From the NCBI GenBank assembly GCA_023213315.1, contig JAKCPI010001564.1, positions 1 through 64,000 of the forward strand: a stretch of DNA of 64,000 nucleotides, written 5' to 3'. Within the stretch, counting starts at the first letter, position 1; every line of letters begins with the position of its first letter. Position numbers and translations under genes: made by a program. This document shows, piece after piece, positions 55,433 to 64,000 of this stretch. The stretch comes from Euborellia annulipes. Lineage: Eukaryota; Arthropoda; Insecta; Dermaptera; Anisolabididae. Below the pieces are notes generated by a model. That model saw only the letters and a program-made list of their open reading frames with translations. It ran no database searches and was not told the origin of the DNA.

Positions 55433-55612
55433 GTTCACACCAACAATATGTCAGGAGATGCTAAGGGCCCCTCTAAGCTCGAGGCAAACAGCACATTTTC
55501 TTGATGAAGGCCGCAATATCGGCCGAAACGTTGACAAGGGTATGAAATAAAGCGAGTGAGAAAGATATTTTTACTTTCTCGTATAGATTTTAAAGAGAAA
55601 GTATTGTAATCG
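55433..55612. mobile_element. Foldback fragment with hammerhead-like core, then HP 3' end
   Basis: CTTGATGAAGGCCGCAATAT then CGGCCGAAACGTTGACAAGG: UGAUGA box, strong stem GGCCG/CGGCC, GAAAC (55524-55528). The base before UGAUGA is T instead of the required C. 55567-55600 is an HP 3'-end stem (ACTTTCTCGTATAG..AAAGAGAAAGT). Confidence 0.55.
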
Positions 55613-55616
55613 TAAA

Positions 55617-55762
55617 AAAAATTCGGCGAAAGGTCGGGATTGGAGACCCCGAACGTGTGGAACGTCCCTCGGGAGCCATCGATATAATGTATTGTACAAA
55701 TTTATATAATAAAGTCATACTCTTAAATGGCCTTAGTAGCCGAAAAGGGTTCCGAAAAGGGT
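55617..55762 (+). mobile_element. SINE-like fragment
   Basis: GTCGGGATTGGAGACCCCGA, GTGTGGAACGTCCCTCGGGA, GCCATCGATATAAT, then TTAAATGGCCTTAGTAGCCG. It shares the GGAACGTCCC motif with 14532 and a family 1-type tail. Confidence 0.5.
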
Positions 55763-56594
55763 TAAAAAAAAAAATAAAATAAATAATAAACATAAACTCA
55801 CTGCTTAAATTCTTTCATCAAGTGTTTTTAGAGATGTTCTAGTAGTTCTTTGAGCGTCGACATGATTTAACAAAAATAACCTCAGGAGTCCATCAGGTGT
55901 TTTTAAGACGTCTTTGTAGTTAAACTAAAATAAAGGAGAATTGTTAATAATTAAGCTTAACAGGTGATTTCATAAAATAAATTCATATTAAAAAATATTT
56001 GTTATCAAAGATATATTATTGATATTATCTGTCATCACAAATAACCATTTTTTTGTTCCTCCCCTTCAGTCAGTAAACTATAATAGATAAACATTCTAAA
56101 ATGTCATTTAGTTAAATTCAAAATCCTCTTCTGGCCATTTCTACTTTATCTTTTCGAAAAAGTTTTTATCATTACAGGTCAGGGTGGACTAGAATGGACA
56201 AATCAGTACAATGATTCAGTTAACATGCATATAAAAGATCTAATTCATTAAATATAAAATTTAATATTTTACAGTCATTCTATTTTTTAAGCCGGATGTA
56301 AAGTTTCAATCCATTTATTTATTTTGTAAAAAGACAAGTCAAATTTTATTTGATAAATAAATAAAGTCAAATTTTCTTTCTCTTCGTTCCTTTACTCTCA
56401 ATAAATATAAACGATTTGTTTTCTCTTTCCAAATAGTTTAAAGGTTATCTCGGCCGGTATTTCTCAATTGCCAAGGCACACCAAAGGCAAAAACCAAAAT
56501 AAAATAATATTAAACCAATTATAAATTACGACTTGATTCTATAAGTTTAAGAATATTATATTGACCACACTTCCATATGAGGAATAAACTAGAG
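55763..56594. other. AT-rich sequence, nothing recognised
   Basis: A short segment (about 56200-56240, AATCAGTACAATGATTCAGT and TAACATGCATATAAAAGAT) is repeated at about 57085-57125. Confidence 0.45.
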
Positions 56595-56936
56595 CAGTGC
56601 TTCTTAAAGTAGGTAGAGGGCCGCGACCCCTTAGAGGGCCATGGATTACTCGCAGGGGCCCACGAAGAGTCGCAAATATAACAAATAAATTATTATTGTT
56701 AAATAGGTTTAAATACTTGGATTATAATTATAAGATTTCGATAATGTATTGAAATGATAATATATTTGCAACTGCTTAAATTAAAAGATGCAATGACTAG
56801 TAAGTGTATGCATATACGAAATTCAAAATTATAAATAGTTTTTTAACCAATCTGGATTTTAAAAAAATAGGGAGGCCGTGAGGTATTGACCTGGGTTCCA
56901 AGGGGGCCGCGACTTCAAAATGTTTAAGAAACACTG
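56595..56936. mobile_element. hAT-like MITE, TSD AACTAGAG
   Basis: CAGTGCTTCTTAAA at the left and TTTAAGAAACACTG at the right. AACTAGAG is duplicated exactly at 56587-56594 and 56937-56944. GGGCCGCGACCCC and GGGGCCGCGAC occur near the two ends. No ORF. Confidence 0.9.
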
Positions 56937-57341
56937 AACTAGAGAAAAAGGTGAAATTAAAAGAAAAATGTATTTTGTAAAATGAAGAATTAAAATGGTT
57001 TTGTTCTATCTATTCTATAAATAAAATAATGAATATTTGATAGAATAATACAATTAATAAAGAAGATAAAATGGCTAATAAAGATAAATCAGTACAATGA
57101 TTCAGTTAACATGCATATAAAAGATTTAATTCGATTTAATCATTTAATCTCAGAAGAAGAATGGTCATTGTTAAATGCTCCTGTTAAGTAGACAAAATTT
57201 TTTTTTTTTTTTTTCAATGTTGATTTAGCCACAGCTTCAAGCGTCGGTTACTGATGAATGGGAAGGTATTTGAATTTTATTTATGCTCCTTTCCCACAAC
57301 TCAAACTACTAAGCAAAAGTTTGTTTTTTTTATTCAATTTA
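56937..57341. other. AT-rich sequence with one short repeat
   Basis: 57085-57125 repeats a 40-bp segment seen at about 56200. Poly-T at 57198-57214. Confidence 0.45.
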
Positions 57342-57382
57342 AGGTCTTTTGCGGCATCGGAGGTCATTTAGACCCCGTCCCT
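57342..57382 (-). mobile_element. SINE family 1 tail, minus
   Basis: GGTCTTTTGCGGCATCGGAG and GTCATTTAGACCCCGTCCC, the inverse of the family 1 tail. Confidence 0.65.
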
Positions 57383-57780
57383 TTTTTTTAACACACACTT
57401 TCTTCTCATTCACCCACACATTAATTGCTTCCAGGGTTTATTTCTTGTGTTCCATTCTATATAAATCTAATTTGTATTTTTTTTTTTTTAAGAACAGAAA
57501 GTAAGGTCAAAAATATAAATTCTTATCTTAAATATTTCTAAAAAAATATTACAAAATTTTATTATGTCCATAATGCATTAATTAAAATATTTGCTTTTAG
57601 AAGAATAAAAATACCATTTGGACAGACAAAATTTTCACCTCTTTTGCAAGAAAGGTGAAGGCACCCGCTCTATAAATAAGTCAAGGTTAACCAGTCGAGT
57701 GTCAGAGGAAGGGGGGATATTTTTAGAATTATAGCATAAAAAATATATAAACAAATTTATTTATACTTCCATATTGGAGA
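57383..57780. other. AT-rich sequence, nothing recognised
   Basis: No feature supported. Confidence 0.4.
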
Positions 57781-57996
57781 TTGTTCTTGTTAAGCACCTC
57801 GGTGTTGGTGGCCGCGAGAAACAAGAGTGTCGAACGTGAGCAGGTACGGGAATTTAGGCCTGTTGTAGATGCCCGTAAGGAAAATCAATTTAATTCTAAG
57901 GACCGTCAGCCGGAAATAAATACTTTTTCGTATTATCCGTTTATTTGTAGATACCTTAATCCCAGTGATATAGAAACTGTTGAGTGTACTGAATAA
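57781..57996 (+). CDS. Candidate exon or gene fragment, unknown protein
   Basis: An open frame of about 71 codons with mixed composition and no ATG at its left edge, so it would need an upstream exon. It reads LVAARNKSVEREQVREFRP, VVDARKENQFNSKDRQPE, YYPFICRYLNPSDIETVE and ends TE-TAA. Charged and non-repetitive, it is much more protein-like than the other frames nearby. No clean splice acceptor is visible (a weak TTGGAG precedes it). It could be the last exon of a plus-strand gene or a relic of a transposon protein. Function unknown. Confidence 0.3.
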   Translation: MFLLSTSVLVAARNKSVEREQVREFRPVVDARKENQFNSKDRQPEINTFSYYPFICRYLNPSDIETVECTE

Positions 57997-58144
57997 ATGG
58001 TCTCATAATAAGTCGAAAAATATTTTTTTTAATTTGTCTAAGCTCTTTTTTTGGCAACTAAGGATAGTAGTCAACGTGTTTTCGTATATAGCTTCCATGA
58101 AATTTTGAATTATTTAAAAAAATTAAAATCAGAGTAAATATTTT

Positions 58145-58285
58145 TCATATTCTTTAGTTATTCTCATTTCGCGCTCATAATTTTGAAATGCACTTTACTT
58201 TTGTGCTTCATAGGAAATTTAGGAGAATTAGTTGCAAAGGTAACAAAATTTCTATGCTTAAAAATTTTACAACTTGAATTCAAAC
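58145..58285 (-). mobile_element. HP fragment, minus
   Basis: TTGAAATGCACTTTACTTTT, CTTCATAGGAAATTTAGGAG, GTTGCAAAGGTAAC (X-box variant, 58231-58244), CAACTTGAATTCAAA match the HP body reversed. Confidence 0.65.
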
Positions 58286-58300
58286 CCTTTGGTCTTTCCC

Positions 58301-58440
58301 CCAAGGCTGAGAGGTTAGTGTTGAGAAAAGTCAATAATGATAATCGTAAAGCCAAGGGATGCGGATTCGGATCCCAGGCAGTCCGATGAATATTTATTTA
58401 AATTATTTGGATACCAAATGGTATATAAATAAATGTTCCT
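58301..58440 (+). mobile_element. SINE family 2 copy with head
   Basis: CAAGGCTGAGAGGTTAGTGT (A-box-like), GATGCGGATTCGGATCCCAG (B-box), GCAGTCCGATGAATATTTAT, TTTGGATACCAAATGGTATA. It is the most complete family 2 copy in the window. Confidence 0.65.
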
Positions 58441-58859
58441 CTACCTCCACATACACTGATGCCCGTTTGCACCAACACCAAATCTTAGATCTTAAGCTCC
58501 TCTTACAATTACAATTGAATTTACCAACAGGAAATCGGATCTTAAAATCCTCTATTTGTGCTTCCATCGTATAATTAATAACAATAAGATAGATTTATTT
58601 CAAAAAAAGTAAAAATATATCCCGAATAGAAATTGCTTTGGGATCGCCCAGGGTATACATCTGGACCTCATTGGGTCCCAAGGAGGCATGCCCAATAGAG
58701 AAATCCCTATAAGGGCCCAATTAGAACCCAATCGGGAAATTCCCAAGAAAAATAAAATAACTTGTAGTCAGTTTCTCCCAATCGGGTTCTGTGTGGGACC
58801 TAAATGGGGAATCCCAACATAAAAATAACTTCAACATAGAACTACCTCAACATAGAAAA
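58441..58859. other. Block of short inverted CCCAATCGGG motifs
   Basis: 58670-58815 holds GAACCCAATCGGGAAATTCC, TCCCAATCGGGTTCTGTGTG and GGGTCCCAAGG, several short inverted pieces in a GC-richer patch. This is probably an old MITE or its subterminal repeats. Confidence 0.4.
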
Positions 58860-58938
58860 TCTGGTGTGCCAAGCACAGAACACAACTTTCAACCAAAGGT
58901 AAGAGAAAGTTGTGTGTTGTGCATCCAGTCTTACCAGA
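58860..58938. mobile_element. Solo HP hairpin
   Basis: TCTGGTGTGCCAAGCACAGA and ACACAACTTTC, loop AACCAAAG, then GTAAGAGAAAGTTGTGTG to CTTACCAGA. A complete palindrome with no HP body on either side. Confidence 0.75.
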
Positions 58939-60141
58939 TTTTTTAATAGTAATTTCTTGATAAGAATGTTTATTTCTCTAGGCTCAAGAATGGCTAGTCA
59001 GGCCCACCTCACAATTACTATTGTATAACTAATCATGAATATCAATATTTAATTTTAAATTTCGTATTTTTCTCAATTACATGGATTAATAAGGGATATA
59101 TGCTTCCCTTTTCTTGTAAATTTGGCATTTTTAAGGGGCTCATAATGTTAGATAGAACAGAGTGGTGTCACTGTTGGAGAGTTAACTGAAAACGCCGTGA
59201 AACTATGCAAGCGTAAACACTCTTTCGGAACATTTGTTGCCTAGTAACTAGGCGAAGTGGGAATCTTACTTAAATTATCCCTATAATCATTGTGTGCATA
59301 CAAATAGTTTTATAGATATGTAACTTGAAACTTTTTTCAAGCTCAATTAATTTAAAGTGCTTGACACAAACAAACAAAATTAGACCCCTGTAGGTAGTTT
59401 AGAAATAAATGATTTTAATTAAAATTTTAGGGAATCTTTCTCTTAAAAATAATAATAATTATTCTTATGTTTGACTTAAAATTAAGGAGATTTTACTAAA
59501 AATTTTTAAATTTTCGGTGAATTTACCTGAGGTATACAACTTCTTTCGGATATATACGAGTTCGGTTATTATTAGGCTGTACTTCATAAATATATTGAAA
59601 AAAGTCATCTTTCTTCAGATGATTTAGTTATAGCTAAAAAAAAAACGGGAAAAAATTTTTAGTGAAATTAAGATTTTTTTAAATTGAATTGCTTTCATTT
59701 AAATGAAGAGATGGGGGGAGGGTTAGGCAGCAAAAAAACCAAATCTTCCAAATGCCTGCCTGATCTTCATAAAATGTACTCAAACGTTTCTGATTACTGA
59801 CAGGCTCCAGAGGGTCTTTTTGGCTCTGCCCAACCCTTCGATTGAACTTTACAGTATTTAAAACTTACAATTAAAATTTTTTTGAAAATTTATTTCATCT
59901 GAGATTAATTATTTTATGTGTAAAACGAAGATTTACAATTCTGCCTTTAATGCATTAATTTTCTAATTTGATGTATTGAAAAAACAAGCACTTTCAGTTT
60001 GAATTCTTGCTCTCCTTATATCATGGCAACCATAAAGTGAGAATTGAAGAAGAAAATTCCATCTATTAAAGAATAAAAAAAATAAAAATTTTTAATTAAA
60101 AATAAGTTATTTTATTAAAAATTTGATTTAATTTTACTTAC
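58939..60141. other. AT-rich sequence, nothing recognised
   Basis: ATCATGGCAACC at 60020-60031 is a half X-box. No gene or repeat ends were recognised. Confidence 0.4.
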
Positions 60142-60206
60142 GAAAGAATTCACTTGGTTAAGCCGTGAAGAATCTCGGCGATCTCAGCCCCCACTTCCAC
60201 CCTAAC
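60142..60206 (-). other. Candidate spliced exon (65 nt), coding status unclear
   Basis: On the minus strand TGGTTTTGTTTTAG precedes GTTAGGGTGGAAGTGGGGGC, and CTTTC|GTAAGTAAAA is a strong donor. All three frames contain a stop between the acceptor and donor. One frame is open for 18 codons (VRVEVGAEIAEILHGLTK) to a TGA, so it may end a reading frame or be untranslated. Confidence 0.4.
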
Positions 60207-60286
60207 CTAAAACAAAACCAAGATAAGTACAATTAGATTGATTTTATAATAAAATTTGAAAAATATATTAAATTTCTATAACTTAC

Positions 60287-61073
60287 CCTGTAGACTACTT
60301 CTTTCGGCTCAACGAGGGCTTCCCTAAAAACTAACCTAATCCCACACTATCTATGACCGGGACGGCCATCTAATTCTAAAATGAAGTTCCTCTTCTTTCT
60401 TGAGACGGTCGCGAACGCGGCACTCCCGGAAGGCAGGTAAGCCTTCAATCAACACAATCGCAAACGAAACGGAGGAAACGCGCCCACAAACCCAAGGGTA
60501 AGAGGAAAAGAAACAAACACACACACACACACACTCACATTCACAGATCAATTAATCTCTGCCCACCTGCCTAATATCATTTACTAGCTAACTAAAAAGA
60601 AGCAGAGTTAATTGATCTGATATTCATTCACGAGTTAGGATGGAAGCCCGGCCAATACAATACTGAAGAACCCCCTTGATTGCTCATCTCAGAAACAGAA
60701 TGACGTTGTTCAAGATGCATGCTGAAAAAAAAGAACCCTAAAAGCTAACAACATCCTATACGAACTCCTAACATCTTGAACATTAACTCACTCTGTCCTG
60801 AAACAACCAAGGCCCAGAACTCAGCACTGACGGACAAAGAGCCTCGGAGAAAGAGAAAACACTCTTTCTCTCAAATGCGCGAAAGAGGAAAGCATACGAT
60901 AGAGGAATTCTCCTAGTCCTCTTGAATATCGGTCAAAGGCGAATTGAATCCTCTCTGGGAGCCCTACCTAACTAAAGGGGAAGAAGAACAACAATACCCT
61001 ATGCCAGAATTGAGGAATCAATTCACAATTGAACAACATCCAAGAGAACGTCAAAGAACCCCGACACAGAAGG
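60287..61073 (-). other. Candidate non-coding or UTR exon
   Basis: This ~790-nt stretch is distinctly less AT-rich and lacks repeats. On the minus strand it begins at an acceptor-like GGGGTTTAG (61074) and ends at a very good donor, CTACAGG|GTAAGT (60287). No frame is open throughout. The last 12 codons before the donor are open (EALVEPKEVVYR) after a possible inner acceptor, TTAGTTTTTAG. A (CA)n run lies at 60519-60535. Fits a UTR or long non-coding exon of the locus that starts near 63.15 kb. Confidence 0.35.
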
Positions 61074-61748
61074 CCTAAACCCCAAAATATATAACGTTAT
61101 TTTAAATGCGTGAGCGTAGAGATTTTCTAATGTTTGGCGCCCTTTATAAAGAACCTATATATTTCTAAATAATCTACTAAGAATTGCGTGTATTCTTAAA
61201 CTTTAACATGCATTAAGTAAACATAGAGAGATAGATCCCCTTATAGAATATCCTATACACGCAAAACTTGAGTCCTAAATAAATATAATTTCTGATAATA
61301 ACACATGAACACTTTTTAATTGTCTCATATGTTGATGATGATCCAACCGTTGGGAAATGAATGAATGAAGTACTGTGCATTACCAATAGACAACAAACAA
61401 CCGTTTACCTTTTGCACATTGATCATTCACCCATCCATTTCCTTAGAAAGAGTCATCCAAATCCAACGAAATCTTCATTCGGGCACTGAAATATAAAACC
61501 CTACTCTAATAAACTTTAAAAGATTTTTAAATTATCAAATTTTAAATTAAAAAAAAAAATGAAATGAAATTTAAAAAAATTAATTTTTATTTTAAAAACT
61601 TTGAATTTTAATCTTTAACTATTTAAAAATTAGGGACTCTGAAATGGGAGAATCGCATGTATTAATAACATCCTATCCATGCACCTATGTCAAAATATCT
61701 TAAAATATTTAGGCCGAATTGAGAAAATTGTAATAAATTTTGAAAATC
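61074..61748. other. AT-rich intron-like sequence
   Basis: No repeat or exon recognised. Confidence 0.4.
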
Positions 61749-61908
61749 CTAATTCCATCTCACTCCACGCTCACGTAAATGTTCATACAGACTTTGATGT
61801 AACTGCGACGCTCTGGAATCAGCTGTAGAGACTGCCTTGATGAGATCCCCCTGCAAGTACACCTCGCTGGCGATGTCTGGCGATTGCTCTGGATTCTTGA
61901 TGTCACTT
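61749..61908 (-). CDS. Candidate coding exon, unknown protein (C-terminal)
   Basis: On the minus strand the frame after CCTTCGAG reads RSDIKNPEQSPDIASEVY, LQGDLIKAVSTADSRASQ, LHQSLYEHLRERGVRWN and a TAG. The canonical-looking acceptor TCTATTTTAG is 22 nt further upstream (61931). Using it closes the frame, so the inner AG at 61909 must be the acceptor if this is coding. With that choice the frame continues without stops into the exon at 63068. The SEVYLQGDLIKAV segment recalls, weakly, the SEIYC-G-LL--V pattern near the trehalase N-terminus, but nothing downstream supports it. Function unknown. Confidence 0.4.
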
Positions 61909-62035
61909 CTCGAAGGCGATTAGTGGGCTCCTAAAATAGAAAGAAAAAAATTTAAATTAATTTTTATTAAATTTTATATTTATTTTGTCTTTATAATCTA
62001 AAACATCTTAATTCCCTGTTGTTAAAAAGGAATTT

Positions 62036-62155
62036 TGCCCGTGACCCGTGGCTCTGAGAGAAGACATTAGCTTCTCGTGCCCAGGGTCCCGGGTTCGCTT
62101 CCCGTCCCTAGCGGGAAATATTTATTTCATTTGAATTGACTACCAATGATTTTCA
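62036..62155 (+). mobile_element. tRNA-derived SINE
   Basis: CCCGTGGCTCTGAGAGAAGA (A-box), GTCCCGGGTTCGCTTCCCGT (B-box), GCGGGAAATATTTATTTCAT, TTGAATTGACTACCAATGAT. The tail is like family 1 and the head differs. Confidence 0.65.
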
Positions 62156-62348
62156 ACTCTTTGACACTCTCGTGTCGTTTTCAGAAGTGGTTTCACACAT
62201 GAGCGTTGAGAATATTTTAAAGGTTATATCTTGTATAGAAAAAAATAAAAAGTGAAATGATGAGGTACTGATTAAAAAAGAGGCCGCCACACGCGGGCCA
62301 TTGCAAGGTATTGTATGTGAGGTGAAAAAACTAAATATGAAAGAAGGA

Positions 62349-62377
62349 AGCCCACCAAAAGCGGGCAGGTCAGCTAG
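62349..62377 (+). mobile_element. Helitron-like 3' terminus
   Basis: Hairpin GCCC-ACCAAAA-GCGGGC then AGGTCAGCTAG|T, with CTAG at 62374-62377. It matches the Helitron 3' rule (short hairpin, CTRR, insertion before T). Confidence 0.55.
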
Positions 62378-62577
62378 TCGCTTTTTAACTAATTTGTTCC
62401 ATTGAAAGGCCTATATTGAAATTTATTTAGATCTTATAAAACAATTTAATTAAGAGTTAGTTGCAATCCCGGGGATTGGATGTCAACCACAACTTCATAT
62501 AAATGAATTGTTTATCCTCTCTCTATTAAAAAATATTTAATTAAAGGGGTCCAGGAAGTCGAGATTTGCCTGGCTAG

Positions 62578-62607
62578 GTACCCGCCGAAGCCGGGCGACG
62601 CAGCTAG
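62578..62607 (+). mobile_element. Helitron-like 3' terminus
   Basis: CCCGCCGAAGCCGGGCGACG then CAGCTAG|T, with CTAG at 62604-62607. It is only 230 bp from the one at 62374, so the element ending here may be short or inserted into the other's flank. Confidence 0.6.
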
Positions 62608-63067
62608 TTAAGTTGAAATGAAAAAAACGAGAAACAAGTCAAAATATAAATATAAACTGCAAGAATATTCCTACGCTTTGGGGCCTATACTCATATTTGT
62701 AATCCATATGCTAAGGTAGGACGTACCTACTGTGTTAACCCACCCAACAAACGGGTCCTGACTTGCATACTGACCCTTGGAAGAGAATCAAGCAGAGAGG
62801 CCTAATAAATTACTCTACTTCTAGTATTTGACTTTAAATATTTTATCAAATTATAAGAATAAATGCACTTATCGCCTGGAAACAAGCTTCGGACCATCTC
62901 GATATTTAAATATTTTATTATATTCCCACACTGACTCTCATTTGATAACATTTTTACAAAATCACAATTTATATATAATAAATAATAATTTTTTGTCAAG
63001 CCATTTATATTTCTAATATTTAAAATAATAAATCAAGTATTAATGTACGTGGAGAAATGAAATTTAC
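62608..63067. other. AT-rich intron-like sequence
   Basis: Lies between the two candidate minus-strand exons. No repeat recognised. Confidence 0.4.
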
Positions 63068-63180
63068 CTCAAAAGTCGTTCAAGTTTAGAAGAAACGCGA
63101 ATTTTTTGAGGAGCCCAGCCTAGAAGCGTCTGCACCACGCGACGCCATGTTCCAAATGAGGGATGAACTGTTTAACACGG
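63068..63180 (-). CDS. Candidate first exon of the minus-strand locus
   Basis: AACATGGCGTCGCG at 63148 has a strong start context, but that frame stops after 20 codons (MASRGADASRLGSSKNSRFF). The next frame is open from a TAA upstream through to the donor TTTTGAG|GTAAAT (63068). It reads WRRVVQTLLGWAPQKIRV then SSKLERLLR and joins in phase with the exon ending 61749. The long frame has no in-frame ATG in this exon. Possible explanations are a different upstream splice (GGTGCAG at about 63131), a one-base sequence error, or a decayed gene. Confidence 0.4.
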
Positions 63181-63430
63181 AAGGTGCTTGCTCTAGCACT
63201 GCCCCCACTCGACTGAACTCTCTTTGACCTTCCTATTTAATATAAAGCAATTTTGTCCTATTGGCAAAGCATATAGACTCGTTTTCAGCCTCCTCTATTT
63301 CGATTTATATTATGTTGGACAGCGATTGGCCTAGCACCTTTGGACCATAGAGCCTTCGAGAGGGAAAGAGAGAGAGAGAGACTCCCCCCCCTCTCTCCCT
63401 CTCTCTCGAAGGTGGGGGGAGGGAGAAGCT
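63181..63430 (-). promoter_or_regulatory. Presumed promoter with GA/CT tract
   Basis: (GA)n/(CT)n runs at 63363-63413 lie 200-260 bp upstream of the ATG at 63148. GAGA-rich tracts are common in arthropod promoters. ACTGCCCCCACTCGACTGAA is near the presumed start. No TATA box is evident. Confidence 0.35.
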
Positions 63431-64000
63431 TGTACTAATAGATATTTGGCAATGATCCAAATAATTTCAATCAGAAATAATTTTAAATGGGAAATTTAAA
63501 GAAAAGTTGCCTTTATTGTAGAATAAATTGACAATTTTTTTTCTTTGATAGGAAAGAAAGCTTTTCGGGTTTTTCCTTCTCTCACACTCTATTAGACTAA
63601 AATAGAGGCAAAACCATTTTGATTCAGAATTCTATAAAAATGAAATTTTTAACACGGAAGGTGCTTCTTTTTGTTTGTATTTACGTTTTTTAATGACACC
63701 TGCATGATTTTGTTTTGATTTTTTATCAAAATTAACGAAAAATGTCTTTTTCTTCTTTGATTATTTCAAAAACTATTCAGTTTTCGGAAAAATATCATAG
63801 AATAAAAACTTTTTAAAATTGAGTAATTTAACATAATATAACAAAGAAATTGAAAAAAACTTATTAGATAAAGTACTACTTCTAAGTGACGTATTTACTC
63901 CAAAAGTTGATAGAAATCTACAATTTGAGTATAAGGAGCATATACCAAATTTCATCGATCTAACTGCTTTGGTTTTTAAGCAATCGTGTTCACGCACACA
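63431..64000. other. AT-rich sequence, nothing recognised
   Basis: TTTAACACGGAAGGTGCTT at 63648-63666 duplicates TTTAACACGGAAGGTGCTT at 63171-63189. Otherwise no feature is supported. Confidence 0.45.

Noticed and set aside
60351..60551. 66-codon minus-strand ORF with CVCVCV
   Set aside because: The start lies in a (CA)n repeat, and no splice-consistent continuation was found in that frame.

Overview
The window looks like intronic and intergenic DNA from a large, AT-rich, repeat-laden eukaryotic genome. An arthropod, probably an insect, fits best: there are many small families of hAT-type non-autonomous elements, tRNA-derived SINEs, Helitron-like termini, foldback elements and long introns. 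The species cannot be read from the sequence. There are no long open reading frames, no operons, no rRNA and no convincing functional tRNA. Nearly every open frame of 60-120 codons is chance, low complexity or transposon sequence.

Genes. All the better coding evidence is on the minus strand. Three pieces have good splice signals and compatible phases: a start exon (52270-52199), an 88-codon Pro/Ser-rich exon (10307-10044) and a 43-codon exon (2941-2811). They could belong to one gene with a roughly 42-kb intron, but the join is an inference and I do not recognise the protein. A second minus-strand locus at 63.2-60.1 kb has a GA/CT-rich promoter-like stretch, an exon with a strong ATG context, an open frame that continues across a putative intron, and further exon-like segments. 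Weaker candidates on the plus strand are at 28373-28465, 32203-32295 and 57781-57996.

Mobile DNA. (1) A hairpin-ended family (called HP here) is present in more than fifteen copies. It starts with a 40-bp-arm palindrome opening TCTGGTGTGAC, ends with GGTAAGAGAAAGT, has no ORF, carries a CA/CAGA microsatellite and usually a perfect RFX X-box motif (GTTACCATGGCAAC). (2) Eight small hAT-like elements have 8-bp target-site duplications (TSDs) readable at both ends, seven exact and one 7/8. (3) Two TA-flanked elements (13804-15136, 29343-30300) have many internal copies of their own terminal motif and Cys-rich transposase tails. A third TA-flanked element (8786-10014) ends 29 bp from the splice donor of the 88-codon exon. 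(4) Several foldback elements carry a CTGANGA-hairpin-GAAAC motif like a hammerhead ribozyme core. (5) A nested structure at 32.4-35.1 kb is a MITE end, then a hAT element, then a second terminal-inverted-repeat element, then a tandem array of a ~337-bp unit. (6) SINE tails ending AAATGGCC..GATGCCGAAAAAGACC recur on both strands. (7) Four Helitron-like 3' ends finish in a hairpin followed by CTAG|T.

Layout. 0-10 kb: foldback, MITE and hAT elements around two exons. 10-19 kb: mostly featureless intron, one hAT and one TA element, and a possible CpG-rich promoter near 18.6 kb. 19-31 kb: HP copies, including a tandem pair, SINEs, a large inverted-repeat element and the second TA element. 31-46 kb: the nested array, interrupted foldbacks, a 10-bp-TSD element and HP copies. 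47-56 kb: a run of foldbacks, a 300-bp direct duplication flanking an HP copy, and a start exon. 56-64 kb: one hAT, SINEs, Helitron ends and the second minus-strand locus.
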